Below are positions 1-7,742 of a stretch of 21,493 nt of DNA, piece after piece. The notes below the pieces were generated by a model. The model was given only the letters and a program-made list of their open reading frames with translations, did no database searches and was not told the DNA's origin. Position numbers and translations under genes: made by a program. Every line of letters begins with the position of its first letter. The first letter of the stretch is position 1. The stretch spans positions 1 to 21,493 of the forward strand of contig JAITOW010000026.1 in the NCBI GenBank assembly GCA_031289835.1, given 5' to 3'. The stretch is from Puniceicoccales bacterium (GTDB lineage Bacteria; Verrucomicrobiota; Verrucomicrobiia; Opitutales; JAIRKQ01).

Positions 1-1611
1 TAGCTGTGCTTGTACCCCTCTCAACTCGCGCAAGGAGTTTTGAGTTACGAAGTTTTTTCGCAATGCGCTCAAAACTGGTGCCGCCGCTCCTGCCAGCGCT
101 GCCAGCGTTCCCGCTGGTGCTGGTGCTCCTGCTGGTACTATGCCTGTCCCCAGCACTCCAAACCCTGCTACTGCCCCTGCATTGTTTGCTAGGTCTTGCA
201 ATGCCGCTGCCGGAAGGCCGCCAAGGGCTGTTACCGTTGGGAACGTTAATTGTCCAAGTCCGCTTACCGCCTGTGGCAATGCACCTAATACTAGCAATGT
301 GTTCGCGTTTAACACTGACAGAGCACACAGCGTTAGCTGGCTTAACTGTGCCAGGGCGTTCGCATTTGCTGCCGCGATCGGTGCTGCTGCTGCTCCCTGT
401 ATTGCTGCTGCTATTGCTGCCGGTGCCGGTACTCCCCCTGCTCCTACTACTGTTCCTCCCGCTAGCAGTGCCGCTGGTGTTACACCTGCTGCTGCAAGCG
501 CTGGCAGCGCTTGCGGATGGTTCCTCAGGTCTTGCATTACCGCCTGCGTCATCGCTATCGCCCCTGCCGCAGGTGCCCCTGCTGGCCACGCTCCTCCTCC
601 TATTGGTGCTACTAGTGGTGCTCCTGCTACTCCTGGGTAGACCGCTGTCACCACATCGTTCAACGCTGTTTGCAACGCTACCGGATTGGCTCCATTTTGA
701 TCCATATATGTTTTTAGAAGTCCCAGTATTACCGCTGCGTTACTAGCTGGATTTCCGAGATCTTGCAAGACTGCCGGTGTAAACGCTGCTCCTCCTATTC
801 CCGCCAGTGTCGCCGGATTTAAAGTTGCCAAAGCCCTCCTTGCGGGATCCGGCATGGTTTCCAGCTCTTGCACTTGTGCCGCTGCCAACCCTGCCAGGGC
901 TTGCAGTTCTCCATTATCCAAATCTCCCAATTCTAGCAGGAAGTTTTTATTCCGGCCCACGTATGCTGGGTGTGCCTGTGCATCCGGCAGTGTCATTATC
1001 AGGTCTAATGTTCCCCCAGCTCCCCCCCCGGCTGCTCCCACTGCAGGAAGCGCTGCCAAGCGTGCCAGTGTGTTCGAATCTAGATTTGCCGCTGCCTTTA
1101 TTTCTTCCTTTGTAAGCGCTCTCAGTTGACTCAGGGGAACCGGTTGCATTACACTTACGCTGCGCAATGCTCCACTCTTATCACGCGCTTCCTTGTTGGT
1201 TGTTGGGATCCCTGCTGCGCGTTTCACTAACTCCGGCACGTTATTGAGTCCAACACTGTCACGCCACTCATTTAAAGCATCTTCTGTCAGTCCGTTCAGC
1301 GATGTGAATTTATCAACATCCATCTCATTTTGCATATCCTGCGGAAGACTTGCCACTACATCCACTGTTCGTTGGTTAAGTTGTTGCGTTACAGTACCTG
1401 CAATGAGCCGAGCTGCCGGCGCGAGACCGCTTAAATCAATAGCGTTCTCAGCCTGACGAACGACAGGCGCCGGTGGCATCGGGTTACCTCCGAAGGCAAC
1501 AATTTGCTCTGGTGTCGCATGCCCTATAAGCCTTGCCCTTGGATCACGTTTTTGAGGATCATCTAAATGATACGCAGCGCACAGAATATTATTCAAGAAT
1601 TGTTGTGCCAT
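1..1611 (-). CDS. Ala/Leu/Gly/Pro-rich repetitive protein, C-terminus beyond window
   Basis: I do not recognise the family. Reading the minus strand from an ATG at 1611, the frame stays open for 537 codons to base 1, so the gene continues beyond the window. An AAAGG sequence lies about 7 bases before the ATG. The first ~170 residues are ordinary mixed sequence, starting MAQQFLNNIL, with no signal peptide. From about residue 178 the protein is low in complexity, and by my count Ala is about 25% of residues 178-537. A loose motif of the form (V/A)(L/M)QDLxN recurs at 281-287, 358-364 and 470-476, each time near a Pro-Ala-x-Leu stretch, which suggests degenerate Leu/Ala-rich helical repeats. Cys and aromatic residues are few. 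It is transcribed away from the outer-membrane gene. A T3SS effector, a surface protein or a structural repeat protein are all possible; I cannot choose among them. Confidence 0.75.
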   Translation of the reverse strand, partial: MAQQFLNNILCAAYHLDDPQKRDPRARLIGHATPEQIVAFGGNPMPPAPVVRQAENAIDLSGLAPAARLIAGTVTQQLNQRTVDVVASLPQDMQNEMDVDKFTSLNGLTEDALNEWRDSVGLNNVPELVKRAAGIPTTNKEARDKSGALRSVSVMQPVPLSQLRALTKEEIKAAANLDSNTLARLAALPAVGAAGGGAGGTLDLIMTLPDAQAHPAYVGRNKNFLLELGDLDNGELQALAGLAAAQVQELETMPDPARRALATLNPATLAGIGGAAFTPAVLQDLGNPASNAAVILGLLKTYMDQNGANPVALQTALNDVVTAVYPGVAGAPLVAPIGGGAWPAGAPAAGAIAMTQAVMQDLRNHPQALPALAAAGVTPAALLAGGTVVGAGGVPAPAAIAAAIQGAAAAPIAAANANALAQLSQLTLCALSVLNANTLLVLGALPQAVSGLGQLTFPTVTALGGLPAAALQDLANNAGAVAGFGVLGTGIVPAGAPAPAGTLAALAGAAAPVLSALRKNFVTQNSLRELRGVQAQL

Positions 1612-1861
1612 AATTTTACCTTTATTTAATTTTTGTTTAGTTTGTTTGAAAAAATAAAAAACTAGAACTACATTCATAATGTGAAATTTGAAATTGCAAG
1701 CTTAAAATAGCAAAAAAACGAAAAGTAAAAAATGCGTAAAAGGCTAAGAATAGAATTTTGAACAAAAATCTTGACTTGGCTTGGGTCGGTTACATCATAG
1801 TATTCATGGTTGTTTGTTTCAAATAATCATTCTTGAACTAAAAACTAAATTGGAGAGTGTT
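1612..1861. other. AT-rich divergent intergenic region
   Basis: This 250-base gap separates two divergent genes and contains long A and T runs. Rightward, TTGACT at 1771-1776 could be a -35 box for the outer-membrane gene, but its best -10 partner (CATAGT, 1796-1801) is 19 bases away. Leftward, CTTGCA followed 16 bases later by TATGAA (on the minus strand, around 1675-1702) could serve the Ala-rich gene. Both promoter readings are weak. I see no RNA gene here. Confidence 0.35.
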
Positions 1862-2725
1862 ATGAAGAAGGTAGCAATGATTACCGCGGGGTTGTTAAGC
1901 CTCGGTTGTTTGGGGGCGGGTGAGATTCCGCCCGTTAGTATGGACGCAAGCGTTAGGTTTTCTACGGAGCATGTGTTTCGTGGTCGCAAGCAGGGAGCGA
2001 AAGTGTTTGTACCCAATGTTGAGCTGGGTGTGCCGCTGTTTGACAAGGGTAGGGTATATGTTGGTTGCAGTGCAGCTCTGGGCGTAGATAATAAGACATT
2101 TCCAGGTGGTACGCCCACAACAAGAAATGAGTTTGGTCCCTACGTGGGCGTATCCTACGATATAACCGATATGTTTTCGCTGGATGCGGGATATATCCAT
2201 CGTTTCTACTCGAACGACCCAAAGGAGGTAAGTGCTGTAACCGATGATGGACAGATGATTCATATGCCCTTTTATTTGAAAGGCGAAAGCAATGAGTTAT
2301 ATGTGGGTGTTATGGCGGATGTGTTGCTATCGCCGTCTGTGTATTTCTTCTACAATTTCGATTGTAAAGAGGCAGCCATCGAAGGTCGGGTAGCTTACAC
2401 CTACGATCTTGGACAGTTTGGGATAAGCAATACGGCCATTGAACTGGGGGCTCAGCTTGGTTATGATCACACTGAAAGGCCTTTCGCAGCGAAAAAGGAA
2501 ACTGCAAAAGCCTTTTGGGGAAATGATGCGAGTAACAAAAAGAACTACCTTTACTATGGGGCGAAGGCTGATTTAGTATACAGTTTCAATGAGCATGCAA
2601 AGGCCCGTGCCGGAGTTGAATTTGCCGGTAACAGCGCTAAGAAGAAGAGTGTCCTTAATTTTTACTCTGACCTTAAGCATAGATCCTTCGTGTGGTTCAA
2701 TGCATCCGTCGATTGTTCGTTTTAG
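1862..2725 (+). CDS. Exported outer-membrane beta-barrel protein (TorF-like porin candidate)
   Basis: The protein is 287 residues, probably an outer-membrane barrel. The start at 1862 is chosen because GGAG lies 6 bases upstream and the product then begins with a clean signal peptide: MKK, then a hydrophobic stretch to about residue 16. A longer frame from 1781 would bury that signal. The only nearby Cys (16) has Ser at -3, so it is not a good lipobox. The mature part alternates polar and hydrophobic residues with many Tyr, Phe and Gly, contains an STEHVFRGRKQG segment near the start, and ends in Phe, as barrel proteins handled by the BAM machinery do. The VFRG-type opening and the DAGYIHRFY segment resemble TorF-family putative porins (CHP02001), but I hold this loosely. 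A terminator follows directly, so it appears to be a single-gene unit. Confidence 0.7.
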   Translation: MKKVAMITAGLLSLGCLGAGEIPPVSMDASVRFSTEHVFRGRKQGAKVFVPNVELGVPLFDKGRVYVGCSAALGVDNKTFPGGTPTTRNEFGPYVGVSYDITDMFSLDAGYIHRFYSNDPKEVSAVTDDGQMIHMPFYLKGESNELYVGVMADVLLSPSVYFFYNFDCKEAAIEGRVAYTYDLGQFGISNTAIELGAQLGYDHTERPFAAKKETAKAFWGNDASNKKNYLYYGAKADLVYSFNEHAKARAGVEFAGNSAKKKSVLNFYSDLKHRSFVWFNASVDCSF

Positions 2726-2752
2726 CACATGCGGCAGGATCGTTTAAAAATC

Positions 2753-2780
2753 AACCCGCTGAAAGGCGGGTTTTTCTTTT
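2753..2780 (+). terminator. Rho-independent terminator after the barrel gene
   Basis: AACCCGC (2753-2759) and GCGGGTT (2766-2772) form a perfect 7-bp stem around a 6-base loop, followed by a T-rich tail to 2780. It lies 28 bases after the stop of the barrel gene and before the biotin ligase start, which also argues against the longer upstream start for that ligase. Confidence 0.9.
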
Positions 2781-2821
2781 ATGGTTTGCTTCTAAACAGG
2801 ATATGGAAAAATTTTTTAAAG

Positions 2822-3556
2822 ATGCGAATATTTCGTTTTGAAAGTGTTTCCAGTACAAATGGCGAGATTGTTAGGCTGCTCAACGGCGGCGTGACGCCGC
2901 CATTTGGCGTTATCGCGGGCGGACAAACCAATGGCAGAGGATGCCACGGCAATAAATGGATAGGTCAAGATCCCGGGAATATTTATTTCTCCGCTGCGCT
3001 GCCAGTTGAAATTTTTTCCGCTAATTCGCTGCCGATGTTTACTCAAACTTTCGTTCTTAGTCTTCTTGTAAAATTGGAAAAAATAATTCACTTGAACGTA
3101 AAATGGCCAAACGATATCCTATTTGCTGGAAAAAAAGTTGGCGGAGTGCTGTTGGAAACGTGTTTCAGCGAAAAAACTTTCAAGAATGCGGTGCTGGGTA
3201 TCGGCATTAATGTGGCCAGTGCTCCGAACTTGGAAGATATTCCCGAGGCAGCCTATGAGGCTACGGCGCTTGGGGCTCACCTGCCGTCTATTTCTCGCTC
3301 GTTCGTGCTGGATAACGTAATTCAGGCCGTCATTGACGCAATTGATCTGTACAAGCGTGGTGTCTATGCCGAGTTTGTTGCAAATAATTGGAAAATTTTT
3401 GATGCGTTTTGTCATAGGCAAATAAATATTAGGCTTGGCAAAACAGTTTTTAGCGGGGAAGCGCTGGGAGTTGATGCCAGCGGAAAACTTGTTCTTCGTG
3501 TAAATGCAAAAAAAAAGCTATCCTTTGATTCGGCAAATGCGAGAATTATCCTGTGA
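2822..3556 (+). CDS. birA: Biotin--[acetyl-CoA-carboxylase] ligase, monofunctional
   Basis: Biotin protein ligase joins biotin to ATP and then transfers it to a lysine of the biotin carrier protein (acetyl-CoA carboxylase and relatives) in the cytoplasm. At 244 residues it has only the catalytic and C-terminal domains, with no N-terminal DNA-binding domain, so it should not act as a repressor. Visible motifs are SVSSTN (9-13), QTNGRGCHGNKW (35-46), KWPND (94-98, with the catalytic-type Lys 94), KVGGVLLE (105-112) and GIGINV (126-131). The start at 2822 is preferred because an in-frame start at 2729 would read through the terminator hairpin; the RBS is weak. The biotinoyl-AMP loop normally reads GRGRxG; here the second Arg is Cys (TGC codon), noted as a finding. 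Neighbours give no pathway link. Confidence 0.92.
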   Translation: MRIFRFESVSSTNGEIVRLLNGGVTPPFGVIAGGQTNGRGCHGNKWIGQDPGNIYFSAALPVEIFSANSLPMFTQTFVLSLLVKLEKIIHLNVKWPNDILFAGKKVGGVLLETCFSEKTFKNAVLGIGINVASAPNLEDIPEAAYEATALGAHLPSISRSFVLDNVIQAVIDAIDLYKRGVYAEFVANNWKIFDAFCHRQINIRLGKTVFSGEALGVDASGKLVLRVNAKKKLSFDSANARIIL

Positions 3557-3570
3557 TTCATACATTTTGG

Positions 3571-3599
3571 TTGACTGTGTGCCATTAAATTTGTACAGT
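3571..3599 (+). promoter_or_regulatory. Sigma70-type promoter for the T3SS operon
   Basis: TTGACT (3571-3576) is a -35 box with 5 of 6 consensus bases. After a 17-base spacer comes TACAGT (3594-3599), a -10 box with 4 of 6. Transcription would start near 3606, leaving a leader of about 24 bases before sctJ. It lies just downstream of the biotin ligase stop, so the T3SS genes can be transcribed independently of it. Confidence 0.5.
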
Positions 3600-3629
3600 G
3601 GCAATTCACTTGAATGAGATTTGGTTTTT

Positions 3630-4535
3630 ATGAAAAATAGAAAAAGTTGCAAAAATTTATGTGTTTCGGCTTTGATGTGTGTATCGTGCCTGCTTTATGG
3701 TTGCGGCAATGTGGATCTGCTGTCTAACATGGACGAAGATCAGGCGAATGACATAATATCCGTCCTACAGGAAGCTAACTTATCCGCTTTAAAAAAGCCG
3801 GGAATTGAGTCCACGTGGACGGTGGCGATAGATGATTCAAACAAATTTTCCCAAGCCGTCGAATTGCTTAAATCCAAGGGATTTCCTAAAACTAACTTTA
3901 ACAATCTCGGGAAAGTTTTCCAAAAAAGCGGTTTAGTTTCATCTCCACTGGAGGAGCGTGCCAGGCTTATGTATGCCATGGCGGAGAGCATATCCGAAAC
4001 ATTGAGCAAAATTCCCGGGGTCCTAACTTCCCGAGTTCATGTGGTTTTGCCGGAAAATGATCCATATGCCGAGGGCAACATACCATCTTCCGCCGCCGTA
4101 TTCATATCATATCGTGCCGAAAGCAATATTGAGGAATCCATTCGCGAAATAAAGTACTTGGTTACCAATAGCATACAAGGGTTGTCCTACGACAAAGTTT
4201 CGGTTGCCCTGTTTCCGGTGACGTTTGCGGATGACATTCAACAGCAGGAGCGTTCCCACCTAACCTCCGTATTGGGAATTGACGTCGAACAATCTTCGGC
4301 CGGTAAGCTGTGGACGTTGGTCGGTGTAATGGTCATATTGCTAATTTGCACCATTGGAGTGGCAGGCTTCTTTGCCTATGTATTCTTTAGGAAAAATAAG
4401 GCTAACACCGGAAGTGTACGGATGGACACACCTGTCGCCGTGCAAACGGAGCCAACGCCCGACGAGGCGCCCGGTGATAAGGAAAAGAAAGCGGGTGATG
4501 GCGACGATACTTCAATTGGTTCGATAGAAGAATAG
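3630..4535 (+). CDS. sctJ: T3SS inner-membrane ring lipoprotein SctJ
   Basis: SctJ (YscJ/EscJ/PrgK family) forms the periplasmic inner ring of the injectisome base. The 301-residue product has an N-terminal export signal ending in LLYGC, so Cys25 is the likely lipidated residue. Two ring-building lobes follow; the segment from EERARLMYAM to RVHVVLPENDP (about 109-147) is the family signature. A C-terminal transmembrane helix (about 227-253) precedes an acidic, disordered 48-residue tail that is somewhat long for the family. ATG 3630 is chosen over an in-frame TTG at 3621 because a GAG-containing site lies about 11 bases upstream and the signal peptide then has a normal length. sctJ leads the operon and sctK begins 13 bases after its stop. 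The flagellar homologue FliF is much larger, which rules out a flagellar origin. Confidence 0.93.
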   Translation: MKNRKSCKNLCVSALMCVSCLLYGCGNVDLLSNMDEDQANDIISVLQEANLSALKKPGIESTWTVAIDDSNKFSQAVELLKSKGFPKTNFNNLGKVFQKSGLVSSPLEERARLMYAMAESISETLSKIPGVLTSRVHVVLPENDPYAEGNIPSSAAVFISYRAESNIEESIREIKYLVTNSIQGLSYDKVSVALFPVTFADDIQQQERSHLTSVLGIDVEQSSAGKLWTLVGVMVILLICTIGVAGFFAYVFFRKNKANTGSVRMDTPVAVQTEPTPDEAPGDKEKKAGDGDDTSIGSIEE

Positions 4536-4548
4536 GATTGCAATAATC

Positions 4549-5247
4549 ATGAACGAAACGAATGCAAATGCATTGAAAAAGATTTTGAAGACAAACTTCA
4601 CCCTTTTTAGGCAGTGGTATGACTTTCACTATGGTATTGACTCCTACGTGGATAAATCTTTGTATGACAATGTTGTTAGTAAGTATTCCAGCAAAGCCTT
4701 CGACATCATGTTTGCTTCAGCATCGAGACGGGCTGATTTAAAGCGTGAAATCTTACACCAGTATGGGCTTAGCGAGAAAGTAAACTACCAGGTGGATTCT
4801 CCGGTGCTTCCATTTGCGATGTTGAAATCTGAAACTTTGTCCAAATTGCAACCGATTGCCGGAGCAATGGTATGTTTTAAAGATGTGAACAAGGTTATCG
4901 CAAGGAGAGAATTAAGCGGCATTTTTGAGTTGGTTGGTAAGGATGTTTATACGTTTGTCGTGAAACGCTCCCTTGTATTTTGGAAAAAAATTCCCTCCCT
5001 AAAAAAAGATTTTCCGAGGATCAGGCTTGGGGATCGCATACCGATGTGTGGAAAATTAGTTTTGGAATACGCCATTTCATCGTTGCCTGAGTCCGTGCTT
5101 AGGCGAATGAGTATGCGTTCCGGCATTGATTTTGATCACCTTGATGGGTGTTCCCAGGAGGATGTGACCAAGGCGATTGAGCTTATCAAATATGTGTTAG
5201 TTAATTTTTTTAAGGACAGTGAGGATGCGAAATTATGCTTAAAATAA
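4549..5247 (+). CDS. sctK: T3SS sorting-platform protein SctK (by position and weak similarity)
   Basis: SctK connects the inner ring to the cytoplasmic sorting platform (pods of SctQ). This family is poorly conserved, so the call rests mainly on position between sctJ and sctL, the same order as cdsJ-CT560-cdsL of Chlamydia. Supporting features: 232 residues, no signal peptide or membrane segment, and a mid-protein run (LPFAMLKSE, then LQPIAGAM and VIARRELSG) matching the usual SctK pattern of a Leu-rich helix, a glycine-containing hinge and an Arg-containing helix. It starts 13 bases after sctJ and overlaps sctL by 13 bases, so translation is probably coupled. An unrelated T3SS accessory protein remains possible. 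Confidence 0.65.
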   Translation: MNETNANALKKILKTNFTLFRQWYDFHYGIDSYVDKSLYDNVVSKYSSKAFDIMFASASRRADLKREILHQYGLSEKVNYQVDSPVLPFAMLKSETLSKLQPIAGAMVCFKDVNKVIARRELSGIFELVGKDVYTFVVKRSLVFWKKIPSLKKDFPRIRLGDRIPMCGKLVLEYAISSLPESVLRRMSMRSGIDFDHLDGCSQEDVTKAIELIKYVLVNFFKDSEDAKLCLK

Positions 5248-5915
5248 GGCTCAAAACATTTGATGCGGTCAACGTTGGAAAAGTTTTAAAACGGAACGAA
5301 TACTCCAGTATTGTTTCCGCCAAGCAGATTGTTGCCGATGCCAATGCTGAACGAGATGGCATCATAAAGCAAGCCCAAGCCGAGCATAATGCAATCATAT
5401 TGGCTGCCAACGAGGAGAAGAAAAAGATCATAGACGAAGCCAAGGCGACCTATGAGTCCGAAAAGAAACGTGGCTATGAGGATGGACTTTCCAGCGGAAA
5501 AGAGGAGATGGCGGATCAATTGATGGAACTGGCCACTAAAAGTGCGGAGAGCATTACAAAGCTCGAAAAGGATGTCATTGACGTTGTTGCGCGGGCAATT
5601 AAGAAAATTTTGGGTGATGTGGACAAGAATGAGCTGATAGCGAGTGTCGTGAAGAATGCTCTCAAAATGGTAAAGTCGCAAAAGCAGGCCGTTTTGAAGG
5701 TTTCTCCGTCGGAAGTATCCTTGCTGCGTGATCACATTGATGAGCTTACAAGGGACACGCCGAGTATCGAATTTTTGGACATCGTATCGGATGCCCATTT
5801 GTCGCCTGGGTCGTGTTTATTGGAAACCGATATTGGGGTTGTTGATGCCAGTGTTTCCGTTCAAATTGCGGCCATCGAAAAATCATTGGGACGTATGATA
5901 AATGAACGAAAGTAA
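5235..5915 (+). CDS. sctL: T3SS ATPase stator/regulator SctL
   Basis: SctL (YscL/HrpE/FliH family) binds the SctN ATPase, restrains its activity and links it to the SctQ pods. The 226-residue protein begins with a short conserved head, then a long charged coiled coil (about 27-100) in which Ala recurs between basic and acidic residues (AKQIVADANAERDGIIKQAQ), then a GYEDGLSSGKEE hinge typical of the family. The C-terminal globular part is the FliH-like domain similar to the F-type ATPase b/delta stalk. It overlaps sctK by 13 bases and sctN by 14 bases. FliH is excluded because no flagellar genes are present and sctJ and sctP belong to the injectisome. Confidence 0.9.
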   Translation: MLKIRLKTFDAVNVGKVLKRNEYSSIVSAKQIVADANAERDGIIKQAQAEHNAIILAANEEKKKIIDEAKATYESEKKRGYEDGLSSGKEEMADQLMELATKSAESITKLEKDVIDVVARAIKKILGDVDKNELIASVVKNALKMVKSQKQAVLKVSPSEVSLLRDHIDELTRDTPSIEFLDIVSDAHLSPGSCLLETDIGVVDASVSVQIAAIEKSLGRMINERK

Positions 5916-7242
5916 CTCTCCATATAGTTACATCACCGATATGCTCGAACGGGATATCGAGGATTCGTCGCTTGTCCAGGTCAAGGGCAAGGTGGTGCAG
6001 GTCGTTGGGACGATTATCCAAGCCGTTGTTCCGGGTGTTAAGGTTGGAGAGCTGTGCTCGCTGAAAAATCCATGGGAGGATACTGAACTTTTGGCGGAAG
6101 TTGTTGGATTTGCGAGGCAGTCGGCTTTGCTAACCCCACTTGGGGAGATGCGCGGTTTATCGCCATCAACGGAGGTAATTCCGTCCGGCAAGGTGCACAT
6201 GGTTCCGGTTGGAGACAGTTTGCTTGGCCGAGTTGTTGACGGGCTGGGGCGCCCCTTGGATTCTGACAAAAATGGGCCACTTAATACCACGGATTTTTAT
6301 CCGGTTTACAGCGATCCTCCAAATGCCATGCTCAGGAATCCAATCGATAAGCCTCTTTCCCTTGGTGTACGCGCACTCGACGGTTTATTGACATGTGGGG
6401 AAGGGCAGAGGATGGGGATTTTTGCTGCCGCCGGTGGAGGTAAAAGTACACTCTTGGGACAAATTATACGCAACACGGAGGCCGAAATCAACGTTTTGGC
6501 ACTTGTTGGTGAGCGTGGCCGTGAGGTTCGTGAATTCATCGAAAAGGACCTTGGTCCCGAAGGATTAAAACGTTCCGTGCTTGTCATTTCCACATCAGAT
6601 CGTTCCTCCATGGAGCGTTTGAAAGCGGCGTATGTGGCAACGGCAATTGCTGAATATTTTCGTGACAAGGGGAAGAAGGTTTTACTCATGATGGATTCGG
6701 TCACTCGATTTGCACGTGCCCAGCGTGAAATCGGACTGGCTGCTGGTGAACCTCCAACACGCCGTGGATTCCCACCATCTGTTTTCGCAACCTTACCCCA
6801 ACTAATGGAGCGCGCCGGCCAATCGGAAAAGGGCTCGATTACGGCGCTGTATACCGTTCTCGTGGAGGGGGATGATATGACGGAACCCGTTGCCGATGAG
6901 ACTCGTTCGATCCTGGATGGTCACATAATACTGTCCCGTAAACTCGCTGGCATGAATCACTACCCTGCGATCGATATCCTCGCCAGCGTGAGCCGTGTGT
7001 TCAACCAAGTTACCGACGAGCGCCACAGGAAGGTTGCAGCGAAATTGAGAACAATTCTATCGAAGTATCAGGAGGTCGAGTTACTGGTTCGCATCGGTGA
7101 ATATAAGCGTGGTGCCGATAAGCAGACCGATGAAGCCATTGATCGCATCGAGGCGGTGAATGGGTTCCTGCGCCAGGGCTTGCAGGAGCATGACAATTTT
7201 AAGACGACGGTAGATAAACTTGCCCAAGCGGTTGGTATGTAA
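5902..7242 (+). CDS. sctN: T3SS ATPase SctN
   Basis: SctN is the hexameric ATPase at the base of the export apparatus; it releases chaperones and unfolds substrates. At 446 residues it has the standard length. Motifs seen: an N-terminal beta-barrel domain (about 22-95), Walker A AAAGGGKS (175-182, Lys181), the catalytic Glu in VGERGRE (Glu204), Walker B VLLMMD (260-265), and the alpha/beta ATPase signature PAIDILASVS (355-364) followed by a likely arginine finger (Arg365). The start overlaps the end of sctL. The flagellar paralogue FliI shares these motifs; the assignment to the injectisome rests on the operon. All catalytic residues appear intact. Confidence 0.96.
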   Translation: MNESNSPYSYITDMLERDIEDSSLVQVKGKVVQVVGTIIQAVVPGVKVGELCSLKNPWEDTELLAEVVGFARQSALLTPLGEMRGLSPSTEVIPSGKVHMVPVGDSLLGRVVDGLGRPLDSDKNGPLNTTDFYPVYSDPPNAMLRNPIDKPLSLGVRALDGLLTCGEGQRMGIFAAAGGGKSTLLGQIIRNTEAEINVLALVGERGREVREFIEKDLGPEGLKRSVLVISTSDRSSMERLKAAYVATAIAEYFRDKGKKVLLMMDSVTRFARAQREIGLAAGEPPTRRGFPPSVFATLPQLMERAGQSEKGSITALYTVLVEGDDMTEPVADETRSILDGHIILSRKLAGMNHYPAIDILASVSRVFNQVTDERHRKVAAKLRTILSKYQEVELLVRIGEYKRGADKQTDEAIDRIEAVNGFLRQGLQEHDNFKTTVDKLAQAVGM

Positions 7243-7721
7243 TGGCAAAGTATATACTGGAGGATATTCTTCGCGTGCGGAATTTCCGTAAGGATGTGGC
7301 GGAAAAAAACCTAACCAAAGCCCAGCATTTAGTTGCGGAAGCGGAAGAAAATGTCAAGCGTGTGGAAAAGACTCTCGAGGACTTTAAAGTCTTTATAGTC
7401 GAGGAAAGCGATAGATTATATAAAAAGGTACTCGGGCAAAAGGTAAAAAAAATGTCCGTGGACGGCCTAAATGCCTCATTGAGGCAGTTGAAAAACAAGC
7501 TGTTTGACCATGAAAAAATAGTCGAAAATGAAAAAGAAAATTTGGAAAAAGCAAAAAAAAATCTTGAAGAAAGGAGAACAGAGTTACAGGAAGCTAATAA
7601 AAATATCGAAAAAATTTCAGCTCACAAGGAAAATTGGCTAAAAGAAGCCAAATGCGAAGAGGAAGCATTAGCCGATAGGGAGCTTGAAGAATTTACTGGT
7701 AAAAAGCAGGGAAAGGAGTAA
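7242..7721 (+). CDS. sctO: T3SS central stalk protein SctO
   Basis: SctO (YscO/CdsO/FliJ-like) is a coiled-coil stalk that inserts into the SctN hexamer and contacts the export gate. The 159-residue product is almost entirely charged helix rich in Lys and Glu with heptad-like spacing, has no membrane segment, and follows sctN directly, its ATG overlapping the last base of the sctN stop. Sequence alone is weak evidence for such a coiled coil; position between the ATPase and the length regulator is what identifies it, as in cdsN-CT670-CT671 of Chlamydia. AAA-rich codon use here mostly reflects the lysine content. Confidence 0.82.
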   Translation: MAKYILEDILRVRNFRKDVAEKNLTKAQHLVAEAEENVKRVEKTLEDFKVFIVEESDRLYKKVLGQKVKKMSVDGLNASLRQLKNKLFDHEKIVENEKENLEKAKKNLEERRTELQEANKNIEKISAHKENWLKEAKCEEEALADRELEEFTGKKQGKE

Positions 7722-7742
7722 CATTCTGAAAAATGGGGAAAT

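Noticed and set aside
360..640. GCTGCTGCT-like triplet runs, considered as a microsatellite or CRISPR-like repeat
   Set aside because: There are no regular spacers or identical repeat units; the runs are explained by consecutive Ala codons on the minus strand.
6..746. Plus-strand Leu/Pro-rich open frame of 246 codons (and two others at 10-640)
   Set aside because: They are antisense readings of GCx-rich codons of the minus-strand Ala-rich gene; low-complexity Ala codons read backwards give Leu/Cys/Ser-rich frames.
2729..2821. N-terminal extension of the biotin ligase
   Set aside because: It passes through the intrinsic terminator hairpin and encodes atypical sequence; the ATG at 2822 gives the normal family N-terminus.
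5902..7242. Flagellar export ATPase FliI instead of SctN
   Set aside because: The motifs are shared, but the neighbours (lipoprotein SctJ of injectisome size, SctP) are injectisome-type and no flagellar genes are seen.
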